From: a virus
IMG/VR virus record: IMGVR_UViG_3300044641_006593
Span: 1-47,860 of that record
DNA: 47,860 bases
Strand: one strand, 5' to 3'
A program made the translations under genes and the position numbers. Shown in pieces: positions 9,145 through 15,503 of this stretch. The first letter of the stretch is position 1. Each line of letters opens with the position of its first letter. A model generated the notes under the pieces. It was not told the origin of the DNA, did not search any database, and saw only the letters and a list, made by a program, of their open reading frames with translations.

Positions 9145-10074
9145 GTGAAAGAAATATGTTTAGATATAACTGGTTGTAGAGCATTAGGGGACACACTATG
9201 CTCGACACCAACAATTAAAAAACTATATAATTCTTATGGTAAAAAAATATCTATAATAACTAACATACCTGAGTTATTTCAATCAAATCCATATGTGGAA
9301 AATATTTTTGATGGTTCTACAAATCAGGATCAATTAAAAGAAATGTACCATGTAATTAATACATTTGATATTTCATATAAATCTGATGGTATATGTAATA
9401 AACATAATGCCATGGATATAAGACAGTTTCATGCGATCTCTTTAGGGTTTATGTTAAATAAAGATGAAATGACTTTAGATTATTTCCCAAGAGATGTTAT
9501 CCTCCCTGATTTACCAAAAAAATATGTTTTAATCCATCCTGTACAAAATTGGGATTCGAGAACTTGGACTGCAAAAAATTGGCAAATGTTAACTCAGTTA
9601 TTAAATGAAAAAGGAATTTATGTTATTTCCGTAGGTAAAGATTCTTCTGAATTAGGTGGTTCAAATGTTGACAAACCTATTTTTAATTTCCCAATTAAAA
9701 TTGGTTATAACTTGATGAATCAAACAAGTTTAGATCAGACTTGGCATTTATTAAATAACTGTTCTTGTTTTGTAACAATGGATTCAGGTCTTTTACATTT
9801 GGCAGGGACTACAGATTGCGAAATATTACAATTAGGAAGTTCAATAAATCCTGAATTTAGATCACCATACAGACACGGATCCCAAGAATATAAATATCAT
9901 TATGTTAGAGGTGGTTGTGGATTAAATTGTGCGTCGGATGTTAAATACGGGGTTAGAGAATGGGGTACAATACAAGGGGTCCCATCTTTAGTGGGTTGTT
10001 TAGAAAGAAAAGAAACTTTTGAATGTCACCCATCGGTAATTCAAGTTTATAATAAGGTAATAGAATTGATTTAG
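9145..10074 (+). CDS. GT9 (ADP-heptose heptosyltransferase-like) glycosyltransferase
   Basis: The 309-residue protein begins with a GTG start in frame with CLDITGCRALGDTLCSTP, the GT9 N-terminal GD(x)L motif. The C-terminal FVTMDSGLLHLAGTT is the diagnostic donor-binding motif. HPVQNWDSRTWTAKNW resembles the RxWP-type segment before the second Rossmann half. Cysteines near the C-terminus (GGCGLNCAS, LVGCLER, FECHPS) recall the metal-binding Cys cluster of TibC-like relatives. It probably transfers a heptose or related sugar. It is divergently transcribed from the fusion gene and sits directly upstream of the LamG fibre gene. Confidence 0.85.
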   Translation: MKEICLDITGCRALGDTLCSTPTIKKLYNSYGKKISIITNIPELFQSNPYVENIFDGSTNQDQLKEMYHVINTFDISYKSDGICNKHNAMDIRQFHAISLGFMLNKDEMTLDYFPRDVILPDLPKKYVLIHPVQNWDSRTWTAKNWQMLTQLLNEKGIYVISVGKDSSELGGSNVDKPIFNFPIKIGYNLMNQTSLDQTWHLLNNCSCFVTMDSGLLHLAGTTDCEILQLGSSINPEFRSPYRHGSQEYKYHYVRGGCGLNCASDVKYGVREWGTIQGVPSLVGCLERKETFECHPSVIQVYNKVIELI

Positions 10075-10078
10075 TTGG

Positions 10079-10085
10079 TATTTAT
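10079..10085 (+). promoter_or_regulatory. TATTTAT element upstream of the LamG fibre gene
   Basis: Exact TATTTAT in the 26-bp gap, ending 15 nt before the ATG at 10101. Confidence 0.4.
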
Positions 10086-10100
10086 CTAATAAAAGATTAG

Positions 10101-11066
10101 ATGCCAAACGCAATTAAATATTCAACCACAGGTGATACACTCTCATTAAAGAAGGGTAATATATTCTTTGGTGTTGGTGATGTTGGAAAAGGACCTTCAA
10201 GTGCAACAACATATTATAATGGGGTTACTCCTTCTGCCGGTGGTTACACAATATATTCATATAATGCAAGTCAGGTATCTAGGTTGAGTTTTCATTCTGC
10301 AAATAACGATGCTGCACTTATCGCATATACAAATGGAGTTTCAGGTCAAAATTTTAATACCGCTACGCAATGTTTAAATTGGTATGCAACGCAAACAAAT
10401 TATGTTTGTGTTAATAGAGATTATGATGCTATTAGTTCTAATGGTTTAATTTTGAACTTGGATGCGGGATTTACCCCGTCATACACCACTTCAGGAACCA
10501 CATGGTATGATTTGTCGTATGGGGTTAATGATGGGACATTAACCAATGGGCCCACTTTTAACTCCTCAAACGGAGGTAGTATCGTATTTGATGGTGTTAA
10601 TGATTGTGTTGTAGTTAATTCCAATGCTAATATACTTTCATATAGTACTTATACAAAAATCTCATGGTTCTATATAACCAGTTATCTTTATAACATAATT
10701 AGTGGTGGTAATAATGGTCAACATGCTTTTTGGTTAGCGGGTACAAATAAACTACATGCCGGTCACAACGGACAGTGGTCAACCGTTGTAAGTACGACTT
10801 CTTTATCTTTAAACACTTGGTATTTTGGTGCTGTTACTTTTAACACAACCACAGGATGGAAATTATATGTAAATGGCGCGTCTGAGTCAACTTCTAGTAG
10901 TACATCAACATTTAATGGTGGTAGTGAAATACTTGTCGGTGCTTATGGTACAGGTTCTAATGTTTTTGGAGGTAGAATTGCAATTGCTCAAGTATATAAT
11001 AGGGTATTAAGCGATGCTGAAATATTACAAAACTTTAACGCACAAAAATCGAGATTTGGATTATAA
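10101..11066 (+). CDS. LamG/concanavalin-like fibre or receptor-binding protein
   Basis: The first ~105 residues are Gly/Thr/Ser/Tyr-rich and virion-like. From about residue 115 the protein follows the LamG jelly-roll pattern seen in Bacteroidetes phage and surface proteins: GLILNLDAG, GTTWYDLSYG, GTLTNGPTF, GGSIVFDGVND, WKLYVNGA, ILVGAYGTG and IAQVYNRVLSDAEI. Such domains bind glycans, so this is a good candidate for host attachment. It lies in a fibre gene run (10101-12230) with short gaps. Confidence 0.8.
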   Translation: MPNAIKYSTTGDTLSLKKGNIFFGVGDVGKGPSSATTYYNGVTPSAGGYTIYSYNASQVSRLSFHSANNDAALIAYTNGVSGQNFNTATQCLNWYATQTNYVCVNRDYDAISSNGLILNLDAGFTPSYTTSGTTWYDLSYGVNDGTLTNGPTFNSSNGGSIVFDGVNDCVVVNSNANILSYSTYTKISWFYITSYLYNIISGGNNGQHAFWLAGTNKLHAGHNGQWSTVVSTTSLSLNTWYFGAVTFNTTTGWKLYVNGASESTSSSTSTFNGGSEILVGAYGTGSNVFGGRIAIAQVYNRVLSDAEILQNFNAQKSRFGL

Positions 11067-11082
11067 TTATAAATAAAAAGAT

Positions 11083-11349
11083 ATGGCAACTTTAGAAGAA
11101 TACGACAACAGAAGATTTATGATTTTTAATGTGAGTGAGTTAGGTCAAATCGACTTCTCAACCGTATTAGAAACATCTGCAGAAACTGTGAGAAAATCAG
11201 TCAATGAAACAAAAACATTTGTTAAATGGGACGGTACGATACCATCTTGTGTTAACAACTTAACAACAAAAGAAGGTCCATACACATATGATGAAATTTT
11301 GGTGATTCTATCAACTCCTGAATGGACATCACCGATGCCAACTATCTAA
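11083..11349 (+). CDS. Small conserved fibre-cluster protein, unknown
   Basis: An 88-residue acidic protein starting MATLEEYDNRRFMIFNVSEL, without a signal peptide or membrane segment. It lies between two fibre genes, and its stop codon overlaps the next start (TAATG at 11347-11351), so it is translated as part of that operon. It may be a fibre chaperone or small virion subunit. I recognise no family. Confidence 0.7.
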   Translation: MATLEEYDNRRFMIFNVSELGQIDFSTVLETSAETVRKSVNETKTFVKWDGTIPSCVNNLTTKEGPYTYDEILVILSTPEWTSPMPTI

Positions 11350-12230
11350 TGCCAACACTAAGACCATTTGCATATAACCCATCAAGAGTTTCTATTTCAG
11401 GAACAACACAAATTGGTGATCTATGCGTTGGTACCCCATTTTCGGGGTTTTCAGGTCCACCAGTTTGGTGGAATGGACCTGATGAAGATCTTGGTTATGT
11501 TGTTGCCCAATCAGTACCTGATAACAGCCAACCTACTAATGTATCGGGTCAAACTGCTTCAGTTGGTTTTTTTAGAACTGATGGTTTTTTAGAAAATGAC
11601 TTTATTGAGTTGTCGGAACTTATTTCTTCAGGACAAACATTTAACACAGGAAACGAAGCATATCTATGGTTAAGTGGTAATGGGTATTGGAGTTCTTGGA
11701 ATTTTGTTGCCCCTACAGCAACACCTACACCAACGGCAACACCAATACCACCAACAGCTACTCCTACTGCAACACCAACTCCAACCCCAACAACTAATCC
11801 TATACCTGAAAGTGGTGTTACATTCTCACAAGCATTCACAGGGGCGACTGCACCATCATCCGCAATAGAAACTGCTTGGAATACATTTAGAAGTCAATTA
11901 ACTGGTACTACATACACCCAATTTGTATGGTCAAGTACAAATGGAAATTCAATAACGGTTTCAGATCCAACCTTAGTACAGACCTTAGCGAATGGGTTAA
12001 GAACCGCCACAATAACTTCAGTAACTATTAATAGTGTGTCTTGGAGAGTTGGTACGGGATGTGGTACACCTAAAATTGGTGGGGTTGCCGTTGAGTTCTC
12101 AAACATTGCTAGTTGTAACGCGGGTAGTACATATGCTCTTAGACCTATGATTAATAATGCTAACTGGGGAGGGACTAATCAAAGTACGGTAGGGGCACCA
12201 TCTCAAACAATAACTTTAACATTTAGTTAG
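11349..12230 (+). CDS. Fibre protein with Pro-Thr linker
   Basis: I place the start at the ATG at 11349, coupled to the upstream stop (TAATG), rather than at the in-frame ATG at 11322, which would overlap by 28 bp. The 293-residue protein has an N-terminal domain of ~115 residues (PTLRPFAYNPSRVSISG..., FFRTDGF), a Thr-Pro-Ala linker of about 30 residues (TATPTPTATPIPPTATP) and a C-terminal Ser/Thr/Asn-rich domain of about 140 residues with two or three cysteines. It resembles the 921-1373 protein in using a TP linker to carry a terminal domain. It is probably a fibre tip or adhesin. Confidence 0.75.
   Translation: MPTLRPFAYNPSRVSISGTTQIGDLCVGTPFSGFSGPPVWWNGPDEDLGYVVAQSVPDNSQPTNVSGQTASVGFFRTDGFLENDFIELSELISSGQTFNTGNEAYLWLSGNGYWSSWNFVAPTATPTPTATPIPPTATPTATPTPTPTTNPIPESGVTFSQAFTGATAPSSAIETAWNTFRSQLTGTTYTQFVWSSTNGNSITVSDPTLVQTLANGLRTATITSVTINSVSWRVGTGCGTPKIGGVAVEFSNIASCNAGSTYALRPMINNANWGGTNQSTVGAPSQTITLTFS
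11707..11800 (+). repeat. Thr-Pro/Ala linker-coding repeat
   Basis: Degenerate repeats of ccta-cagcaa-cacc type encode the TPTATP linker of the fibre protein. Confidence 0.75.
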
Positions 12231-12232
12231 AT

Positions 12233-12367
12233 ATGATTACTTACGATGTAATAGAAATAGAAACAGAAAACATTGTCCTCTCGGATAAGACTCAGGAGGA
12301 ATGTTTACAATGGATAGAGGATTATGGTAATATTATAGAATATACTATACAAGAACACCAACACTAA
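12233..12367 (+). CDS. Small 44-residue protein, unknown
   Basis: An ATG 2 bp after the fibre stop opens a 44-codon frame beginning MITYDVIEIETENIVL and containing the segment EECLQWIEDYG, ending in TAA at 12365-12367. The segment resembles small phage proteins in which a ligand-like strand pair is followed by an ECLxWI helix. It overlaps the converging Pyr_excise-like gene by 23 bp. Support is positional and compositional only. Confidence 0.5.
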   Translation: MITYDVIEIETENIVLSDKTQEECLQWIEDYGNIIEYTIQEHQH

Positions 12368-12836
12368 AATATACTCGTTCTTTTGAACCTACCATTTGTT
12401 TGTACCATTCACCATTAGAATCCATCCATACATATGGATCGTTAGGGTCCTCAGTCCACCCATGTTTAGAATAATACTCAGAATCTTTTCTTAATAGATT
12501 TGATCTATGTGAAGTGTGAAATTCTTCCATACCCAACCAATGAGGTAAAACAAACTCACCTTCAATTTGTTCGTGTTCCATTGTGTTTTTAAATCCACGA
12601 GAAACCCATACATCAATACTATCATTATAGTATTGTTTTAACGCGTTTACATAATCTTTCCACATAACAGAACATGGGTGATTTAACCAACCCTTATATG
12701 GTTTACCATCTTTTCTAGTGCGACCTGTTATTGCTGAAATTATTTGATATGCTTCTACTCTTTGTTTTCCTAAGCGCTTGTTGTCTAAAGACTCTAAAGA
12801 CTTTCTGAAATCAGTATATGGAAGAAAAGTTTGCAT
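12345..12836 (-). CDS. Pyrimidine-dimer DNA glycosylase-family (Pyr_excise-like) protein
   Basis: The 163-residue protein opens with MQTFLPYTDFRKSLESLDNK, then RLGKQRVEAYQII, GWLNHPCSVMWKDY and LPHWLGMEEFHTSHRSNLLRK. This matches bacterial and phage proteins assigned to the Pyr_excise family (the MSMEG_6728-like group). The family is named after T4 DenV, but this branch lacks obvious DenV similarity and its activity is largely untested. A DNA-repair or DNA-processing role is therefore tentative. It is a single gene converging on the fibre operon. Confidence 0.7.
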   Translation of the reverse strand: MQTFLPYTDFRKSLESLDNKRLGKQRVEAYQIISAITGRTRKDGKPYKGWLNHPCSVMWKDYVNALKQYYNDSIDVWVSRGFKNTMEHEQIEGEFVLPHWLGMEEFHTSHRSNLLRKDSEYYSKHGWTEDPNDPYVWMDSNGEWYKQMVGSKERVYFSVGVLV

Positions 12837-12863
12837 AAAATTAATTTTTTTGAAAAAGTGATA

Positions 12864-12870
12864 TATTTAT
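12864..12870 (+). promoter_or_regulatory. TATTTAT element upstream of tagged protein 1
   Basis: TATATTTATAT context, ending 41 nt before the ATG at 12912. Confidence 0.3.
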
Positions 12871-12911
12871 ATGGTAAAGATAATAAAATTAACTTAGAAT
12901 AAAAAAAAATT

Positions 12912-13385
12912 ATGAAAAAAATTGTTAGACTAACTGAATCCGATTTAGTTAATATCGTAAAAAGAGTAATCGAGGAACAAACTACACCAGCTGTTATTGA
13001 TGCTGGATATAGTCGTGATATGCAAGATTACGCTATTGTACTTTCTCAACCAACTATCGCTGGTGGTTCAGGTTACAAGGGAACAGTGACTGCTCAGGTT
13101 AAATTCAACGGAGTTAGAATCAAAGATAATGGATCTCCTGTAACAAAAGGAAACATTGTTCTTTATGCCGCATGTGGTCCTAGCGCCAATCCAGGGGCAT
13201 TAAGTCCAAGAAGTTCTGCGGATGTTTTCGAAGGTGGTAGTACTTATGTTTTTGGAAGAGGTAGTGTAGTAGATAAAATGGTTAGAAATTTTTGTCAATC
13301 TAAAGGTCAACCTAGTTCACCAACTGCAGGAAATGCTGTAAATTACATTGGAGATGCTAAAAAAGCATTATCAATGTCAAAATAA
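12912..13385 (+). CDS. Putative capsid-targeted internal protein (tag type 1)
   Basis: The 157-residue protein starts with an amphipathic segment, MKKIVRLTESDLVNIVKRV, followed by IEEQ. This segment is 17/21 identical to that of the 14573 gene, although the rest of the two proteins is unrelated. It ends at I20-E21-E22, the (I/L)-x-E pattern cut by T4 gp21-type proteases, so it may be a removable capsid-targeting sequence. The body (from about 27) has no recognised family. The gene ends in a strong bidirectional hairpin shared with the converging secreted-protein gene. Confidence 0.75.
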   Translation: MKKIVRLTESDLVNIVKRVIEEQTTPAVIDAGYSRDMQDYAIVLSQPTIAGGSGYKGTVTAQVKFNGVRIKDNGSPVTKGNIVLYAACGPSANPGALSPRSSADVFEGGSTYVFGRGSVVDKMVRNFCQSKGQPSSPTAGNAVNYIGDAKKALSMSK

Positions 13386-13404
13386 TTAAAAAACTAATTG
13401 AACA

Positions 13405-13432
13405 AAAAACCCTCCGAAAAGAGGGTTTTTTT
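13405..13432. terminator. Bidirectional intrinsic terminator
   Basis: Stem aaaaaCCCTC / GAGGGttttt with a 6-nt loop (cgaaaa), flanked by A and T runs, between two converging genes. Confidence 0.9.
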
Positions 13433-13445
13433 GTTTTGGGTAATA

Positions 13446-13889
13446 TTACATATTTACTACTGCCGCGTAAGTACGGTTATTATCTTTGAAGACTACAATC
13501 AAATCTTTGTTTGTTGATTTCATTTTATTAATTACAAAAGTCATCGTACCAAAATCTTCAGTCACAACATCAAATTTTGTAAAGTATGTCTCATCTTCCA
13601 AATTTGTAATCTTGTATACCACTTCTTTACGGTCTTTTGATCCCGATTCCAAAGTAATATAATTGTGGGTCAATGTTTTTTTATCTAAGTTGATCTCGTA
13701 AAGATTAAATCCATCTGATTGTAGAACTTGACCCACAGTCTTACCCTTTAAAAGATCCTCAGGATTGATATTTTTATTTGTAATGTCAAAATAATCAAAA
13801 CCACCCAAAGTATGGAAGTTCAAATTTGCTTGAGAGAAAACAGTAATTGTTGAGAATAATGCGAAAACTAAGGTCAATAAATTTTTCAT
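13446..13889 (-). CDS. Secreted small protein with signal peptide
   Basis: I choose the internal ATG at 13889 rather than the longer frame from 13955. It begins MKNLLTLVFALFSTITVFSQ, a typical flavobacterial signal peptide with probable cleavage after SQ. A host-type promoter (13927-13956) overlaps the longer frame's first codons. The mature ~127 residues are beta-rich and contain INPEDLLKGK. The 14974 gene has a comparable signal peptide followed by ISPKDLLLD, so the two may be distant relatives. Export by a lytic-type phage gene suggests a role in the host envelope or periplasm. I do not recognise the family. Confidence 0.75.
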   Translation of the reverse strand: MKNLLTLVFALFSTITVFSQANLNFHTLGGFDYFDITNKNINPEDLLKGKTVGQVLQSDGFNLYEINLDKKTLTHNYITLESGSKDRKEVVYKITNLEDETYFTKFDVVTEDFGTMTFVINKMKSTNKDLIVVFKDNNRTYAAVVNM

Positions 13890-13926
13890 GTTATTTGGTT
13901 TAAAGGGTTTATGAATGATTACACTA

Positions 13927-13956
13927 CAAAGATAAGACCTTTTTTTGATTTGCAAA
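13927..13956 (-). promoter_or_regulatory. Bacteroidetes-type promoter for the secreted protein gene
   Basis: On the minus strand, TTTG, an 18-nt spacer and TATCTTTG (consensus TTTG-N17-23-TAnnTTTG). The -7 element ends 37 nt upstream of the ATG at 13889. Confidence 0.8.
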
Positions 13957-13977
13957 ACACTTTTAAAAATATTTTAA

Positions 13978-14010
13978 AAAAAATATCCCACCATAATTAA
14001 ATGATGGGAT
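13978..14010 (-). terminator. Intrinsic terminator of the tmRNA
   Basis: On the minus strand, ATCCCATCAT / ATGGTGGGAT (one G-U pair) with a 6-nt loop, followed by a T run, 4 nt after the encoded CCA of the tmRNA. Confidence 0.9.
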
Positions 14011-14014
14011 TAAT

Positions 14015-14432
14015 TGGTGGACCTAGAGGGCTCCGACTCCCTCGTCCGGCTCGTCTTGTCTAAGAGACAACTACATGTTTAGGATAAGGTTTTTCATACC
14101 TTCCAAAATATTTGGTTCCTATTTTAACATCGTTACCAAAAACTGTGTCGAGTTCACTTTTGTTACGGTAGACCTCTGAACGAGACCGTTTGTTTCTTTT
14201 TGGGTAGAAACCACACCTTAAGGATTTCTGTTGCTAGGTTATGTATCCACCGACCCCCCGTTTCCGTACTTAAATTAAGCTACAGTAACTTCTTGAGTTG
14301 AGATAAGTCCCAAAGTCTCAAGGTTGTTTAGCACATTGCCAGTTGTTGTTCGAATCAGTTTTTAACGAGATTAATTCAGTCCCGACATGCTTCTTTTATT
14401 CAACCAACGCCCGTCAAATCCAATATAGGCCC
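14015..14432 (-). ncRNA. ssrA: Transfer-messenger RNA (tmRNA)
   Basis: The 5' end GGGCCTA pairs perfectly (one G-U) with TAGGTCC at the 3' end, followed by ACCA, giving a 7-bp acceptor stem with encoded CCA. TATTGGATTTGACGGGC follows the 5' strand, matching the tmRNA D-region signature (GGATTCGAC). A pseudoknot (CGGGA/TCTCG with GAAT/ATTC) lies just upstream of the tag frame. The resume codon is probably GGC at 14340, by alignment with Bacteroidetes tmRNAs, opening a 21-codon tag that ends EVTVA and TAA at 14275. The 3' half ends in a GAGGG/CCCTC T-stem. It frees stalled ribosomes and tags nascent chains. It has its own host-type promoter and terminator. The T-loop (AGTCGGAG) lacks the usual TTC. 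Confidence 0.93.
14275..14340 (-). other. tmRNA proteolysis-tag reading frame
   Basis: Twenty-one sense codons plus TAA. The encoded tag begins GNVLNNLETL and ends STQEVTVA. Usual Bacteroidetes tags are about 9-10 residues ending ALAA. The GGC resume codon follows the predicted pseudoknot by about 10 nt, and a CTTAA/TTAAG pairing surrounds the stop, as helix 5 does in other tmRNAs. Confidence 0.65.
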
Positions 14433-14468
14433 ATATATCTTAATTGACTACTTCAAAGAATAATAATA

Positions 14469-14500
14469 CAAATATAAATATTATATCCTAAAAAATCAAA
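14469..14500 (-). promoter_or_regulatory. Bacteroidetes-type promoter of the tmRNA
   Basis: On the minus strand, TTTG (14500-14497), a 20-nt spacer and TATATTTG (14476-14469). Transcription should start near 14462, leaving a ~30-nt leader for RNase P to remove. Confidence 0.85.
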
Positions 14501-14572
14501 TTAATTAATTTTTTTACTTAAAACAATATACTTATAGAATATAGTAAATAAAATTATATTAAAATATTAATT

Positions 14573-14926
14573 ATGAGTAAAATTGTAAGATTAACTGAAA
14601 GTGACTTGAAAAGAATCGTATCCAGAGTAATCAACGAACAAGAAGTGATGGATTGGGCGCAATATTCTGTAGCTGCGGAAAAAAATAGAAAAGGAATGCG
14701 TATTGCTAATACTGGAAACAATGGTGCCGACGGAGTCGGGTTTGATTTAAAACAGTGGAGTCAAGATTTAGGATGGATAAATGATAGAAGTGGAAAAGAT
14801 TATACTTATTCATGTAAAACTGGTCAGATAGTGGATGAAAGTAATCAACCTATTTCTTCCATGGTGGTTTCTCAACTAACTTTAAATCACCCTAATTGGA
14901 AGGGGACCCTTAAATCCGATTGTTAA
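14573..14926 (+). CDS. Putative capsid-targeted internal protein (tag type 2)
   Basis: The 117-residue protein starts with KIVRLTESDLKRIVSRV followed by INEQ, nearly the same tag as the 12912 gene. Different synonymous codons are used, so the peptide rather than the DNA is conserved. Predicted cleavage is after I20-N21-E22. The mature part (~95 residues) has GNNGADGVGFDL, WINDRSGKDYTYSCKTG and a C-terminal Cys, and I recognise no family. It ends in a strong bidirectional terminator. It is the nearest plus-strand gene to the tmRNA, which is transcribed away from it. Confidence 0.75.
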   Translation: MSKIVRLTESDLKRIVSRVINEQEVMDWAQYSVAAEKNRKGMRIANTGNNGADGVGFDLKQWSQDLGWINDRSGKDYTYSCKTGQIVDESNQPISSMVVSQLTLNHPNWKGTLKSDC

Positions 14927-14946
14927 AGACTTTAAATTAATTTAAT

Positions 14947-14975
14947 AAAAAAGGTGGGTATACCCACCTTTTTTT
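14947..14975. terminator. Bidirectional intrinsic terminator
   Basis: Perfect palindrome aaaaaaggtgggta / tacccacctttttt between converging genes. Confidence 0.9.
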
Positions 14976-15414
14976 ATTTTATAGATATACTACTTACCTC
15001 TTCTAAAATTAAATTAGATAAGTTATCCTGACCTCCCCAATACCAATAATAATAACATATTGTATCACTTACAAATTGATGGGTAACTAGAGGGAATCCG
15101 TCTCTTAAATCTTTTTCAATAAAGGTTAATTTAATTAAACTTCCTTCAATCTTTTCGACTTTGGTTATACTTAAAGAACTCTGAAGAGAATCATTAATAT
15201 AAAATTTACAAATATTACTATCTAAATCAAAAACTTTTTTATACTTACTTGGCTCACTTGCATACATCGAGGAGGTATCGAGTAATAAATCCTTTGGTGA
15301 TATTCTACCTTCAGAAATAAAAAATTTAGTTTTTTCAAATTCAACCGTAATAACTTGTGAAATTGAAAAAAAAGATGATAAAAAAATTAATAGAGTTATA
15401 GAAAATTTTTGCAT
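14974..15414 (-). CDS. Second secreted small protein with signal peptide
   Basis: The 146-residue protein begins MQKFSITLLIFLSSFFSISQ, a clear signal peptide with probable cleavage after SQ. The mature part carries ISPKDLLLD near its start, like INPEDLLKGK in the 13446 gene, and a Tyr/Trp cluster (CYYYWYWGG). It has a possible host-type -7 element (CAAATATA on the plus strand at 15451-15458) but no clear -33 box. Function is unknown; an envelope role is inferred from export only. Confidence 0.75.
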   Translation of the reverse strand: MQKFSITLLIFLSSFFSISQVITVEFEKTKFFISEGRISPKDLLLDTSSMYASEPSKYKKVFDLDSNICKFYINDSLQSSLSITKVEKIEGSLIKLTFIEKDLRDGFPLVTHQFVSDTICYYYWYWGGQDNLSNLILEEVSSISIK

Positions 15415-15450
15415 GGTTAAAATGGGGTTTTAGAATGTTGAGATTAGATA

Positions 15451-15458
15451 CAAATATA
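15451..15458 (-). promoter_or_regulatory. Possible host-type -7 element
   Basis: Minus-strand TATATTTG 36 nt upstream of the 15414 start; no TTTG at the expected -33 distance, so this is weak. Confidence 0.4.
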
Positions 15459-15490
15459 ATATTTTTTTTTAATATATGTTGTTAATAATA

Positions 15491-15501
15491 TATTTATTTA
15501 T
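15491..15501 (+). promoter_or_regulatory. Overlapping TATTTAT elements upstream of the 382-residue protein
   Basis: Two overlapping copies (15491-15497 and 15495-15501) end 6 and 2 nt before the ATG at 15504. Confidence 0.4.
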
Positions 15502-15503
15502 AT

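Noticed and set aside
11322-11349. Possible frameshift between the 88-residue gene and the fibre gene
   Set aside because: The TAATG overlap at 11347-11351 gives a normal coupled start, and the second protein has its own N-terminus; no fusion is needed.
13890-13955. Longer start for the secreted protein at 13955
   Set aside because: It would place 22 charged residues before a clean signal peptide and overlap a good promoter; the ATG at 13889 is better.
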